Below, piece after piece: positions 8,880-16,257 of a stretch of 51,801 nt of DNA. Every line of letters starts with the position of its first letter. Within the stretch, counting starts at the first letter, position 1. The notes under the pieces were generated by a model that saw only the letters and a program-made list of their open reading frames with translations, had not been told where the DNA came from and did no database searches. The DNA is from Candidatus Falkowiibacteriota bacterium. GTDB lineage: Bacteria > Patescibacteriota > Patescibacteriia > Patescibacteriales > UBA12465. Where the stretch lies: the NCBI GenBank assembly GCA_026396875.1, contig JAPLVY010000009.1, positions 1-51,801 of the forward strand, read 5' to 3'. Position numbers and translations under genes: made by a program.

Positions 8880-8993
8880 GACATTAACAGTAATAAAAAA
8901 TCAAAATTTAATGGCTACTAATATCCCTCTTTCAAGGGTTTTGAGGATAATTATTAAGTATACTAGCGAACCAGTTTACTGCTTAATAGTATA
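8880..8993 (-). other. RT operon leader with nested inverted repeats
   Basis: This stretch, within the gene-free gap 8859-9126, contains TATTAAG (8952-8958) matched by CTTAATA (8982-8988), and TATACTA (8959-8965) matched by TAGTATA (8987-8993). The two pairs compete. A further imperfect hairpin pairs ATCCCTC with GAGGAT (about 8922-8948). The outer arms touch the predicted -10, so they could be an operator. Read as RNA they could form a structured leader, as reverse transcriptases such as retrons often use. Both readings are inference. Confidence 0.35.
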
Positions 8994-9016
8994 TAACAAA
9001 TAGTAATATTGGGCAA
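8988..9016 (-). promoter_or_regulatory. Predicted sigma-70 promoter of the RT operon
   Basis: On the minus strand, a -35 TTGCCC (9016-9011), a 17-bp spacer and a -10 TATACT (8993-8988). The matches to consensus are 4/6 and 5/6 with ideal spacing. It predicts a transcript start near 8981 and a leader of about 120 nt before the RT start. Confidence 0.5.
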
Positions 9017-9074
9017 TTTACTGAACAAAAGGGGTTGACAAAGAAATAATAGGCCCATCTTAGATTTTTTAAAA

Positions 9075-9104
9075 TAAAAAAGAGTCTTTTTTTAAAAAGA
9101 CTCC
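9075..9104 (-). terminator. Rho-independent terminator after the 67-residue ORF
   Basis: Minus strand: GAGTCTTTTT and AAAAAGACTC pair (9082-9091 with 9094-9103), followed by a T-rich tail. It separates the 67-residue ORF from the RT operon, so the latter needs its own promoter. Confidence 0.7.
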
Positions 9105-9126
9105 AGAAGATTGATACTAGCGGTTC

Positions 9127-9330
9127 CTATTTTTTCTCCTCATTTACCAAGGCTTTAAACCCGGCCTCAAAAAGCAGATCCCATCTCGGGTTCTGGCCCC
9201 AGCCCTTCGCTTTTCCTAGCTCGGTGAGGGCAAAATTCATGTTGCTTAATTTCTCTTCGCGTATTGTATTCAGAGCTTCATCCTTCTGACGATGCGGATT
9301 GATGATTAATACATAAGGTGGTTCATCCAT
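9127..9330 (-). CDS. Small hypothetical protein (67 residues)
   Basis: A short soluble protein rich in charged residues, with the central segment WGQNPRWDLLFEAGFKAL. No signal peptide or membrane segment. It sits between the tRNA-Gln gene and a good terminator, so it may be a monocistronic unit or the tail of the ftsX/tRNA transcript. I do not recognise the family. The frame is supported by its fit between the two flanking terminators, not by homology. Confidence 0.5.
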   Translation of the reverse strand: MDEPPYVLIINPHRQKDEALNTIREEKLSNMNFALTELGKAKGWGQNPRWDLLFEAGFKALVNEEKK

Positions 9331-9364
9331 AATGATCGAATTTATTGTTAATATTACTAATTTT

Positions 9365-9398
9365 TATAAAACAAAAATAGCATATTTGATGCTATTTT
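9365..9398 (-). terminator. Terminator downstream of tRNA-Gln
   Basis: AAAATAGCA (9374-9382) and TGCTATTTT (9390-9398) form a 9-bp stem with a 7-nt loop. On the minus strand it is followed by TTTGTTTT, just after the tRNA 3' end. Confidence 0.65.
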
Positions 9399-9406
9399 GT
9401 CAATTG

Positions 9407-9477
9407 CTCGGGGACATGGACTCGAACCATGATCGACGGCTTCAAAGGCCGCTGTCCTACCATTAGACGATCCCCGA
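9407..9477 (-). tRNA. tRNA-Gln (anticodon TTG)
   Basis: The minus strand folds as a cloverleaf. The acceptor TCGGGGA pairs perfectly with TCCCCGA. The anticodon loop is CTTTGAA with TTG at positions 34-36, and the T arm CATGG-TTCGAGT-CCATG is perfect. The 3' CCA is not encoded in full. It lies between ftsX and the 67-residue ORF. Confidence 0.93.
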
Positions 9478-9542
9478 ATATTATATTTTGCTAGTTCATA
9501 CCTGAAAAACGCTTTTAATCTTAACCAAAAGTGATAGACAAG

Positions 9543-10394
9543 TCAAACTTTAGAATACTTTCTCACTGCCAACAAACTGGCGAGTGAAGAAGCGAAAGCG
9601 GCAGCAAGGAACTCCGCACCAAAGATGACCAGGAAATTAGTAATAAAATAGGAGACGATATTAATATTATATCCAGTGAAGAATACCTCCAAATAAGGCT
9701 GCAGAAGGCTCAGGAAGGGAAAAAATATACTTGTAATAATCAGTGTGGCAATTAAACTATAAATCATAATTTCAATTTCTCGGCGGTGAGTATAAATTGT
9801 TACCTTAACCGTATTATAGATTACCAAAAGACTAGTGAGAGAAAAAACAATAATCACAAAAATTCCCGCCTCATTTATCTTATTAGTAATATAGTCGATT
9901 TTCTTAATGATGGAAGCGTTGTCGGCGAAATCTCTCGACTCAATAATATCGCTGTCGAGACGTTTCAAACTTTCTACCAATTGTGGCGCTTGAGCAGTGT
10001 CTTTCGGCGAAATTGTTAAACTTGGAGAAAGGGGGTTCTTTCCTAATTCTCGCAGGGCTTCGATGACCTGTTGATTATTTTGATTTTTATCTCTAAATTT
10101 TTGCAAAGCCTGCTGTTTGGAAATATAATCGACTGATTTTACATTGCCTAATTCCCCAATGCGATCTTTGAGCGCCATGATTTCATCTTCCCTGGCCTCA
10201 CTCTTCAGATAAAGACTAAAATCCACCTTACCTTTAATCACCGAGATGGCATTATCAGAAATCACCCGCACCGTAGCCATCATATTAATAGAAAAAAGCG
10301 TTAAAACTAGGATAGTAATAGTCGCCACTGAAAGCCAAATATTTCTCGAGATATCTTGAACACTAAATTTTATAATCCGAAAGAAATTGTTCAT
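9543..10394 (-). CDS. ftsX: Cell division ABC permease FtsX, with an internal deletion
   Basis: 283 residues with the FtsX layout: N-terminal helix (about 20-42), a large extracellular loop (KVDFSLYLKSEAREDEIMALK), then three C-terminal helices. Directly after the conserved RREIEIM, the usual segment of about 19-20 residues (normally of the form LVGAxxxFIRxPFxxEG, the coupling region) is missing and the sequence continues IYSLIATLI in frame. FtsEX couples cytoplasmic ATP hydrolysis to activation of peptidoglycan hydrolases at the septum. It lies directly after ftsE, 5 bp apart. Confidence 0.9.
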   Translation of the reverse strand: MNNFFRIIKFSVQDISRNIWLSVATITILVLTLFSINMMATVRVISDNAISVIKGKVDFSLYLKSEAREDEIMALKDRIGELGNVKSVDYISKQQALQKFRDKNQNNQQVIEALRELGKNPLSPSLTISPKDTAQAPQLVESLKRLDSDIIESRDFADNASIIKKIDYITNKINEAGIFVIIVFSLTSLLVIYNTVKVTIYTHRREIEIMIYSLIATLIITSIFFPFLSLLQPYLEVFFTGYNINIVSYFITNFLVIFGAEFLAAAFASSLASLLAVRKYSKV

Positions 10395-10399
10395 ATAAT

Positions 10400-11080
10400 T
10401 TACAAGATGTATTTTCCGTGAGCTTGATCGGAAATAATTGAGCCATGCTCCATTGCTACAACTCGTCGGTTAAGACGATTAACAATCTCACGATTATGGG
10501 TCACCAAAATAATCGTAGTTCCAAAACGATTAATCCGTAGCAGTAAATCAATAATTTCATCAGCGTTAATCGTGTCTAAATTTCCCGTTGGTTCATCGGC
10601 CAAAAGAATCTTTGGTTGATGCACCAGTGCCCTGGCAATTGCCACGCGCTGCGCCTCGCCGCCAGAAATTTCTCCTGGATAACGGTTTGCCTTATCTTCG
10701 AGGCCAACGATTTTTAGAACACTAGGAACAATTCGTTTAATTTTAGAATTGGTGCCACCAGAAACTTCCAGGGCAAAAGCAATATTTTCCGCCAAGGTTT
10801 TTCTGGGCAATAGCTTGAAATCTTGAAAAATAACCCCGATTTGCCGACGTAAAAATGGTACTTCCCGACGGCTCAGGCGAGTAATATCCCAACCGCCGAT
10901 AGTCACGCTGCCATCGTCTACCCGCTCTTCACCAATTAATATTTTGACCAATGTGGTCTTACCGGCACCGCTTTGTCCGACAATTGAAACAAATTCACCA
11001 GGCTTAATATCCAGGTTGATTCCCTGCAAAACCTTGGAGTAACGACCGTAAGTTTTGTAAACATTTTTGAGGTGAATCAT
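10400..11080 (-). CDS. ftsE: Cell division ATP-binding protein FtsE
   Basis: 226 residues, full length, with Walker A GQSGAGKTT (about 35-43), signature ISGGEAQRVAIARAL, Walker B ILLADEPTGNLD and the switch histidine in LVTHN. It is the cytoplasmic ATPase of FtsEX, transcribed 5 bp upstream of ftsX and 20 bp downstream of an RlpA/DD-carboxypeptidase fusion. All ATPase residues are intact, which contrasts with the shortened FtsX. Confidence 0.95.
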   Translation of the reverse strand: MIHLKNVYKTYGRYSKVLQGINLDIKPGEFVSIVGQSGAGKTTLVKILIGEERVDDGSVTIGGWDITRLSRREVPFLRRQIGVIFQDFKLLPRKTLAENIAFALEVSGGTNSKIKRIVPSVLKIVGLEDKANRYPGEISGGEAQRVAIARALVHQPKILLADEPTGNLDTINADEIIDLLLRINRFGTTIILVTHNREIVNRLNRRVVAMEHGSIISDQAHGKYIL

Positions 11081-11100
11081 AAAAAAAGAATTGGGAAAAA

Positions 11101-12420
11101 TTATTTGGAAACTGCGAAATCAATTATCTCTTTTGTGTCTTCGATTGTGGCCGCTGAACTGGAAGCGCCAAACACCACAACAATTAAGTTCCCCTGAGGT
11201 GTGTCCACTCTGCTCATTAAGCAGTGACCAGCTTCTTCAAGGTAGCCGGTTTTAGAGGCATTAACCTGATTTTCGCCCGAGCTCAAAAGCTTGCTGGTAT
11301 TCTTTAGGGTGTGGGCTTTCTTGGTATTAATAGTCTTAAAAGAATAGGTTTTGGCGGTATCAATTTTTTGTAAAGTTTTATCTTTCAGTGCCTCTTTGGT
11401 TATTATAGCATAATCGTTAGCTGAACTCACATTGTCTGGCGATAATCCAGTTGGTTCAACAAACTTGGTATTTTTTGCACCCCATTTTTTTACCATGCCA
11501 TTCATTTTCGAGATAAAAACTTCTCTCTTTAAACCGCTAGCTCGCACTAAGCTCTCTACTGCATTATTAGCCGAGCCAACCAGGGCGGAATAGAGCAAAT
11601 CCTTCGCAGTCATTGTTTCCCCCTCTTTAACCAGAAGCTTGGCTGATTCCCAGGGAGAACAATATTCATAATTAAAATTCTCATCGGCCTTCTTGTAGGT
11701 GACCACTTTATTTAAACTGGTTTTGGTGTCCAAAAAAACTTTTGCAGCAACAATCTTTGTTAAGCTTGCCAGAGGCAGTTTATCATTAGAATTTTTATCA
11801 TAAGCTACTTTACCGGTCTTCTCCCAAATTGCTACGGCAGTTTTGGCATTTATTTGTGGCTTGTCTTTGGCGCTTGCAGTTACCGCTGGTTTTCCTGACA
11901 TTACTTCTGTCGGAGTAACCATGGGAATGGCAGCGGTGGCACTAGCCAATTCTGCTGGCTCAACCTTAACTTTGATTAACCCGACGCTTTTCTTGGCAAT
12001 CTTTTCAAAGGCAACCAAATCTAAATCTATCGCCCTGTCCGGGAGTTTATTTCTTTCTGGTCCATAATCATTAACTGTAATCACTACACTTTTATTGTTT
12101 TCCAGGTTGGTAACTTTCAACTTTGTGCCTTTAGGAAAATCCGGAGAAGCCGCGAACAAACCACCCTTAAATCTATACCAAGAGGCAGTGCCGAAAGCCA
12201 AGGAATCTGGCTTGATAAACAAAGCAACAAGCGATCCGGCTGGGATAGTCGCGCTCACTGAACCAGTTTTCCGGTTATCAATACTTGGAAAGGCTTGCCA
12301 TTTTTTGGTCTCGGAATTATAGGAGAAAATTTCTTTTACACTATCGCTCGGAGAAAAATAATTAATCTGCACTGTTGAAGTGGCAACATTGTCGCCAAAA
12401 TATTGATACCAAGGACTCAT
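11101..12420 (-). CDS. RlpA-like double-psi barrel fused to D-Ala-D-Ala carboxypeptidase (peptidase S11)
   Basis: 439 residues. Residues about 76-153 match the RlpA-like DPBB fold (GTASWYRFKGGLFAAS, VNDYGPERNKLPDRAIDLD), a septal peptidoglycan-binding or lytic domain. Residues about 190-439 are a penicillin-binding S11 domain with all three active-site motifs: S219-L-T-K222, S283-A-N285 and K390-T-G392. Such enzymes trim the terminal D-Ala from stem peptides outside the membrane. No signal peptide is visible from ATG 12420. The frame is open upstream for about 25 more codons (LIIVIVIKEVSLENEG) with no standard start, so the true N-terminus is uncertain. It precedes ftsE-ftsX, so these may act together in septal wall remodelling. 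Confidence 0.88.
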   Translation of the reverse strand: MSPWYQYFGDNVATSTVQINYFSPSDSVKEIFSYNSETKKWQAFPSIDNRKTGSVSATIPAGSLVALFIKPDSLAFGTASWYRFKGGLFAASPDFPKGTKLKVTNLENNKSVVITVNDYGPERNKLPDRAIDLDLVAFEKIAKKSVGLIKVKVEPAELASATAAIPMVTPTEVMSGKPAVTASAKDKPQINAKTAVAIWEKTGKVAYDKNSNDKLPLASLTKIVAAKVFLDTKTSLNKVVTYKKADENFNYEYCSPWESAKLLVKEGETMTAKDLLYSALVGSANNAVESLVRASGLKREVFISKMNGMVKKWGAKNTKFVEPTGLSPDNVSSANDYAIITKEALKDKTLQKIDTAKTYSFKTINTKKAHTLKNTSKLLSSGENQVNASKTGYLEEAGHCLMSRVDTPQGNLIVVVFGASSSAATIEDTKEIIDFAVSK

Positions 12421-12471
12421 TCTTAACCATTCAGCATTACGTCCTTCGTTTTCCAGGGAAACTTCCTTTAT

Positions 12472-12477
12472 TACAAT
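12472..12477 (+). promoter_or_regulatory. Possible -10 element for tRNA-Thr
   Basis: TACAAT (5/6 match) lies 15 bp before the tRNA 5' end. The -35 region (TTTTCC near 12449-12454) is poor. The 72-bp gap must hold promoters for both the tRNA and the divergent peptidase gene. Confidence 0.35.
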
Positions 12478-12492
12478 AACGATGATTAGCCC

Positions 12493-12568
12493 GCCCCTTT
12501 AGCTCAACTGGTAGAGCAACGGTATCGTAAACCGTAGGTTGTCGGTTCAAGTCCGGTAGGGGGCTCCA
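12493..12568 (+). tRNA. tRNA-Thr (anticodon CGT)
   Basis: The acceptor GCCCCTT pairs with AGGGGGC with one G-T pair. The anticodon stem is ACGGT/ACCGT with loop ATCGTAA, so the anticodon is CGT. The discriminator T is followed by an encoded CCA. It is one of the few plus-strand genes here, divergent from the peptidase gene. Confidence 0.93.
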
Positions 12569-12587
12569 AATCAAGATTAAGATCACG

Positions 12588-12614
12588 GAAAACGCCCGAT
12601 TGGGGGGCGTTTTT
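12588..12614 (+). terminator. Terminator between tRNA-Thr and mscS (works on both strands)
   Basis: AAAACGCCC (12589-12597) pairs with GGGCGTTTT (12605-12613), followed by T-rich sequence on the plus strand. On the minus strand the A-tract becomes a T-tract, so it can also end the mscS transcript arriving from the right. Confidence 0.75.
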
Positions 12615-12617
12615 ATT

Positions 12618-13556
12618 TTAGGCGAAGATAAGATTAACTTCTTCGCATCTTTTTTTTATTTTGAGAATAAATTTTTCGGTCGCGGCAAAATATGCCTCCT
12701 GATCAGTCGGTCCAAAATACCAAACCTGGAAAACCAAAGAATTGGTCGTGGTCTTAACAAAAGAAGCCCTTGATATCTCAAGGCCGGCAACCTGAGCGGC
12801 TTCCGCAATAATGCGATGAGCCTGAGTTATCTTGTCGGAGGAATTATTGAGCGAAAATCCAAAGTCCAAAGTTCCGCGACGTTTGTCCTGCTTCTTAAAG
12901 TTATTTACCTTTCCGGCCACCAAGAGAGAGTTGGCAATCACAACCTCTTCTCCCGAATCAGCGCGTAATCTCGTGCTCCGCCAACCAATCTTTTCCACCC
13001 TTCCCCCTTCTCCGCTAACCACAATGTAATCGCCAACGGCAAACTGACGATCAATGTAAACGGTGATTGAGCTGAACAAGTCACTAAAAATCTTCTGAGC
13101 GGCCAAGGCCAAGGCAACTCCGCCAAAACCGAGTCCAGCGATTAGCGAGGTGACGTTAACCCCCATCATTGCCAGGGCCAAAAGCAGACCAACAACAATA
13201 AAAAAGGCCGAGATGACAAAGGAAATAATTCCCGAAAAATCTCTTACCGCCTGATTGCCAGCAGCTTTCTTTAAAAAATGCCTGGAAACAACCTTGGAAA
13301 TATTAGCAGCCTGCAGGGACAAAACGACAATCAATAGGCTGTCAAAAAAATGGCTCCAAAAAATAGACAGACCCAGGAATTGAAAACCAATCCACAGAGC
13401 AACGGAAATATAGAACCAAGGGCGAATGGAGCGAATAAAATTCACCGCATAGTCACCAACTTTAAGGCTTTTACTTTTTAGAGACCTGAGATAGCGAGCA
13501 AGGAAAAAAGTCTTGATTAATTTAAATACTAAAAGAAAAATCAAAAAATAAAACAA
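12618..13556 (-). CDS. Mechanosensitive channel MscS family protein
   Basis: 312 residues from a TTG start. Membrane helices at about 1-20, 45-68, 72-95 and 112-135, then the pore helix region (GLGFGGVALALAAQKIFSDL), with the gating beta domain (DRQFAVGDYIVV, GGRVEKIGWRSTRLR) and a C-terminal alpha/beta domain. It releases solutes under membrane tension. The frame continues upstream to an ATG at 13625, placed right after the ftsB-like stop, but that extension is interrupted by TAG at 13575-13577. So either TTG 13556 is the start or the gene carries a nonsense mutation at codon 17. Confidence 0.85.
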   Translation of the reverse strand: MFYFLIFLLVFKLIKTFFLARYLRSLKSKSLKVGDYAVNFIRSIRPWFYISVALWIGFQFLGLSIFWSHFFDSLLIVVLSLQAANISKVVSRHFLKKAAGNQAVRDFSGIISFVISAFFIVVGLLLALAMMGVNVTSLIAGLGFGGVALALAAQKIFSDLFSSITVYIDRQFAVGDYIVVSGEGGRVEKIGWRSTRLRADSGEEVVIANSLLVAGKVNNFKKQDKRRGTLDFGFSLNNSSDKITQAHRIIAEAAQVAGLEISRASFVKTTTNSLVFQVWYFGPTDQEAYFAATEKFILKIKKRCEEVNLIFA

Positions 13557-13631
13557 AGCGAATAGATGTTTTTCCTAGAAAGCCGGAATGAAGGGATGAA
13601 TAATTGGCAAAATATTATAATTCATAAAAAA

Positions 13632-13988
13632 TTACTTAAAAAAATACTTGAACCACTTGAGATAATTGCTCTCAGCCTTGGTTTCTGGCAATAATCCCGA
13701 AGAGGTGCCAAGCTCCTCCTTAATCACAGCGACATTCTCTCCTGGTTTTTTTAAACCCAGATTGAGCCTGGCTGTTTCCTCTAAGGATGAGTCTGACTGG
13801 AAATACGAGATTGTGTCTCTTAGTTTTTTATTATCGACTTCTTTGGAACTAATTTCTTTTTTGAAATCGCTAATTTCAGATTCCACCGCTCTTTTCTGGC
13901 GCCAATTGCGCACCAAGGGTAAGCAAACCAAAACAATCAACAAAATCCAAAGGATGGCGTAAATTTTTTGCTTGGTTTGTGAGGACAT
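13632..13988 (-). CDS. Septum formation initiator, FtsB/DivIC family
   Basis: 118 residues: short cytoplasmic N-terminus, one membrane helix (about 8-26), a coiled coil (about 30-65) and the family's C-terminal signature ARLNLGLKKPGENVAVI. FtsB/DivIC proteins form a complex with FtsL and FtsQ/DivIB that activates septal peptidoglycan synthesis. The gene is followed at once by the mscS region and preceded by a glycosyltransferase. The C-terminal 30 residues are variable and lysine-rich. Confidence 0.88.
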   Translation of the reverse strand: MSSQTKQKIYAILWILLIVLVCLPLVRNWRQKRAVESEISDFKKEISSKEVDNKKLRDTISYFQSDSSLEETARLNLGLKKPGENVAVIKEELGTSSGLLPETKAESNYLKWFKYFFK

Positions 13989-14027
13989 AAATTAAATATT
14001 TTGAAGAAATAGTGAGCAGAAAATTTA

Positions 14028-15656
14028 TTAATTCCTAATTTTTGGAGTAATCCAGAAGCCCATGTATTTTCCTTTCATCAATCTGATCTGTGCATCAAGA
14101 CAGGGGATTGCACCAAAAATAATAATCGTTATTGGCACGCAAACCCATTCCAGAATCATAGCAATATTTTTCCAAGCTGAATACTCTTTTGGTCTCTTTG
14201 GCAAAAGTAAGGAAGAAATAACTGCCGAAAGCACCATGCCAATTAACGCTAAATTCATCAAGAAAGAAGAAATTGTTGGTAGATTGCCAGATAAAACTGT
14301 TGAATTAAAACGATCACCACCCAAAAGCATGGGCATCCAACCAATAACCGCAATGATTAGGGCGTTGGTCGCCCAGGAATGAAAACCGTAAACTTGCACA
14401 AGGATATGACTAATTACCGGACGCTTCTTGAGATGCTTCCAATTTTTAATGGCGTTAAACATCAAGTAGGGCAAACTCTCCACTCCCCAGGCCCAGCGCC
14501 TCTGCTGTTTATACAAACTGCGCGCTGTCAAATTCATGGTGTGATCAGCAGTAATATCCATGGAAACCAGATGATAAAGAGGCTCGACTCGATATTCCCC
14601 CCGATAATACATTAGACAATTCCAGAAGATTCTAGAATCCTCACTCACCATATTAGTTGACCAAAAACCGATATCCAGTAGGGCCTTGTAGGTCATGGAG
14701 TGCGAGGAATAAGTGACCAGACTTTCCTGTCTCACCTGCATCATCATCTGCCAAAAAGTATTAGAAGAAGCAGCAACGCGAGAAAAGAATGAAGCCTGCC
14801 AAATATTGTTATGAAACACTGGAATCGGCTGATAGCTCGAGCGATAGGGCGATGGTACAGTTAAAAACTTATGAGACAAGCAATGGAAATATCCGGGAAA
14901 TAAGATTGTATCAATATCGAAGACGCTAACCAGAATTCTTGAACTTGGAATATTTTCTGGATCAATAATTAAGGCTTTGGCCTGTTTGGTGGCCCAGGCT
15001 TGGTTAGACCCCTTACCTTTTACTTCACCAACGATACCATCTGGATGATAAGTAACCAAGAAATTACGGAAACGCCCGCCAAACTCTTTTTGCATAAGAG
15101 CCCCCTTCTCCTTGGCAAATTCACCACATCTTTCTTCTAACGCCAACACAACAATGATTTGCTCCGGAGGAAATCCGTCATTTAAAATTGAGTTGAGACA
15201 GGTGCGCAAAATATCTGCGCTCTCCATCGCATTTGGCAAAACCACCATTTGAATAATATTCTCCCAGCGCAAGCCGGCATCAGACAAAGAATCTTTTTGA
15301 TTTTCAGTATTTTCAATTTTCAAAACTAGCTCCTCATTAGTTTTTCCTTCGGGAAATTTTTTATTGGTTTCCAGGGAGAGTTTTTCACAAGCTAAAGCCC
15401 AATCTATTTTTTTACCCTTTTTTAATTTGAAGTAAGAGACCAAGAGATAGATTGCCAAATAAATAACTAGCAGGAGCCAGTATACATCAAAGGCGATCAT
15501 GAAAAAGGCGACCCAAACTGGCTTAAAATAAGAAAGGACAAGCAACACCAGTAGCGTGGCGATGGAAAAAAACCCTGGAAAAATTTCCAAAAGGCGATAG
15601 AGACGATAATCTCTCCCCTCTAGGTCAGTCGCTTTGCCAATCTTTAGATAATCCAT
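14028..15656 (-). CDS. Membrane glycosyltransferase, GT2 family
   Basis: 542 residues. Two N-terminal helices (about 30-50, 53-78), a catalytic GT2 domain, then C-terminal helices (about 410-540). GT2 signatures: the DxD-type FDIDTILFPGYF, the acidic VSEDSRIF and QQRRWAWG (the QxxRW motif of processive enzymes). These features place catalysis on the cytoplasmic side with the sugar chain moved across the membrane. It probably makes a cell-surface polysaccharide or glycolipid. Donor and product cannot be told. It is followed by the ftsB-like gene. Confidence 0.85.
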   Translation of the reverse strand: MDYLKIGKATDLEGRDYRLYRLLEIFPGFFSIATLLVLLVLSYFKPVWVAFFMIAFDVYWLLLVIYLAIYLLVSYFKLKKGKKIDWALACEKLSLETNKKFPEGKTNEELVLKIENTENQKDSLSDAGLRWENIIQMVVLPNAMESADILRTCLNSILNDGFPPEQIIVVLALEERCGEFAKEKGALMQKEFGGRFRNFLVTYHPDGIVGEVKGKGSNQAWATKQAKALIIDPENIPSSRILVSVFDIDTILFPGYFHCLSHKFLTVPSPYRSSYQPIPVFHNNIWQASFFSRVAASSNTFWQMMMQVRQESLVTYSSHSMTYKALLDIGFWSTNMVSEDSRIFWNCLMYYRGEYRVEPLYHLVSMDITADHTMNLTARSLYKQQRRWAWGVESLPYLMFNAIKNWKHLKKRPVISHILVQVYGFHSWATNALIIAVIGWMPMLLGGDRFNSTVLSGNLPTISSFLMNLALIGMVLSAVISSLLLPKRPKEYSAWKNIAMILEWVCVPITIIIFGAIPCLDAQIRLMKGKYMGFWITPKIRN

Positions 15657-15662
15657 AGAAAA

Positions 15663-16238
15663 TTAATTAATAATTCCTCGACGCTTCATTTCAAAAAAAC
15701 AACGGGCACAGGCCTTAACGTCAACTAGCGCATCATGAGCATCACTAAAGTTTTCCTGAAAAAGGAACTGATGAAGTTCTGCTAAGTTTGGCCACTTAAA
15801 GCCACTGCGCCCCGGCAAGCGGCACAAATTAACTCCCAATTTCATGGTGCAGACCTTTGTCGCTTGCTGTAAAACATTATCTCTTTGACTCCTTAGAAAC
15901 TCGCTACCAACAATCTTATCATCGAAATCAATATTATGTCCCACCAAAAAATGGGCCCGAGAAACTGCATCAGCGAACCTGTTTAATGCTTCATCCAGCG
16001 GAACCCCCTCGTTCATTGCTCTTTCCTGACTAACTCGATGGATCTTTGCAACCTCTTCGGGAATAGTAAAACCCTCTGGCTTCACGATAATGCTTTCCTC
16101 TTCCCAGAGGTTGCCATCACCATCATAAAACTGCCAGGCTAATTGCACTAAGCGGGGCCAATTATCAAAATCCTCCAGGGGCGCCTGATAATTTTTAGGG
16201 AGGCCCGTGGTTTCGGTATCAAACACTAGATAATACAT
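15663..16238 (-). CDS. 3'-5' exonuclease, DnaQ/PolC-epsilon family (DEDDh)
   Basis: 191 residues with the DEDDh motifs: ExoI FDTETTG (D7, E9), ExoII VGHNIDFD, and ExoIII DAHDALVDVKA (H-x4-D). Metal-dependent exonuclease acting on nucleic acid 3' ends, either as a proofreading subunit or in repair. It stands alone rather than fused to a polymerase. It is between the T4SS-type ATPase and the GT2 gene, with gaps of 5-20 bp, probably in one transcript. Confidence 0.9.
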   Translation of the reverse strand: MYYLVFDTETTGLPKNYQAPLEDFDNWPRLVQLAWQFYDGDGNLWEEESIIVKPEGFTIPEEVAKIHRVSQERAMNEGVPLDEALNRFADAVSRAHFLVGHNIDFDDKIVGSEFLRSQRDNVLQQATKVCTMKLGVNLCRLPGRSGFKWPNLAELHQFLFQENFSDAHDALVDVKACARCFFEMKRRGIIN

Positions 16239-16257
16239 AAATTAGATAAACCTCACT

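Noticed and set aside
9407-9477. tRNA-Gln as attachment site for an element
   Set aside because: No integrase or repeat lies next to it, and the neighbouring genes are ordinary core genes.
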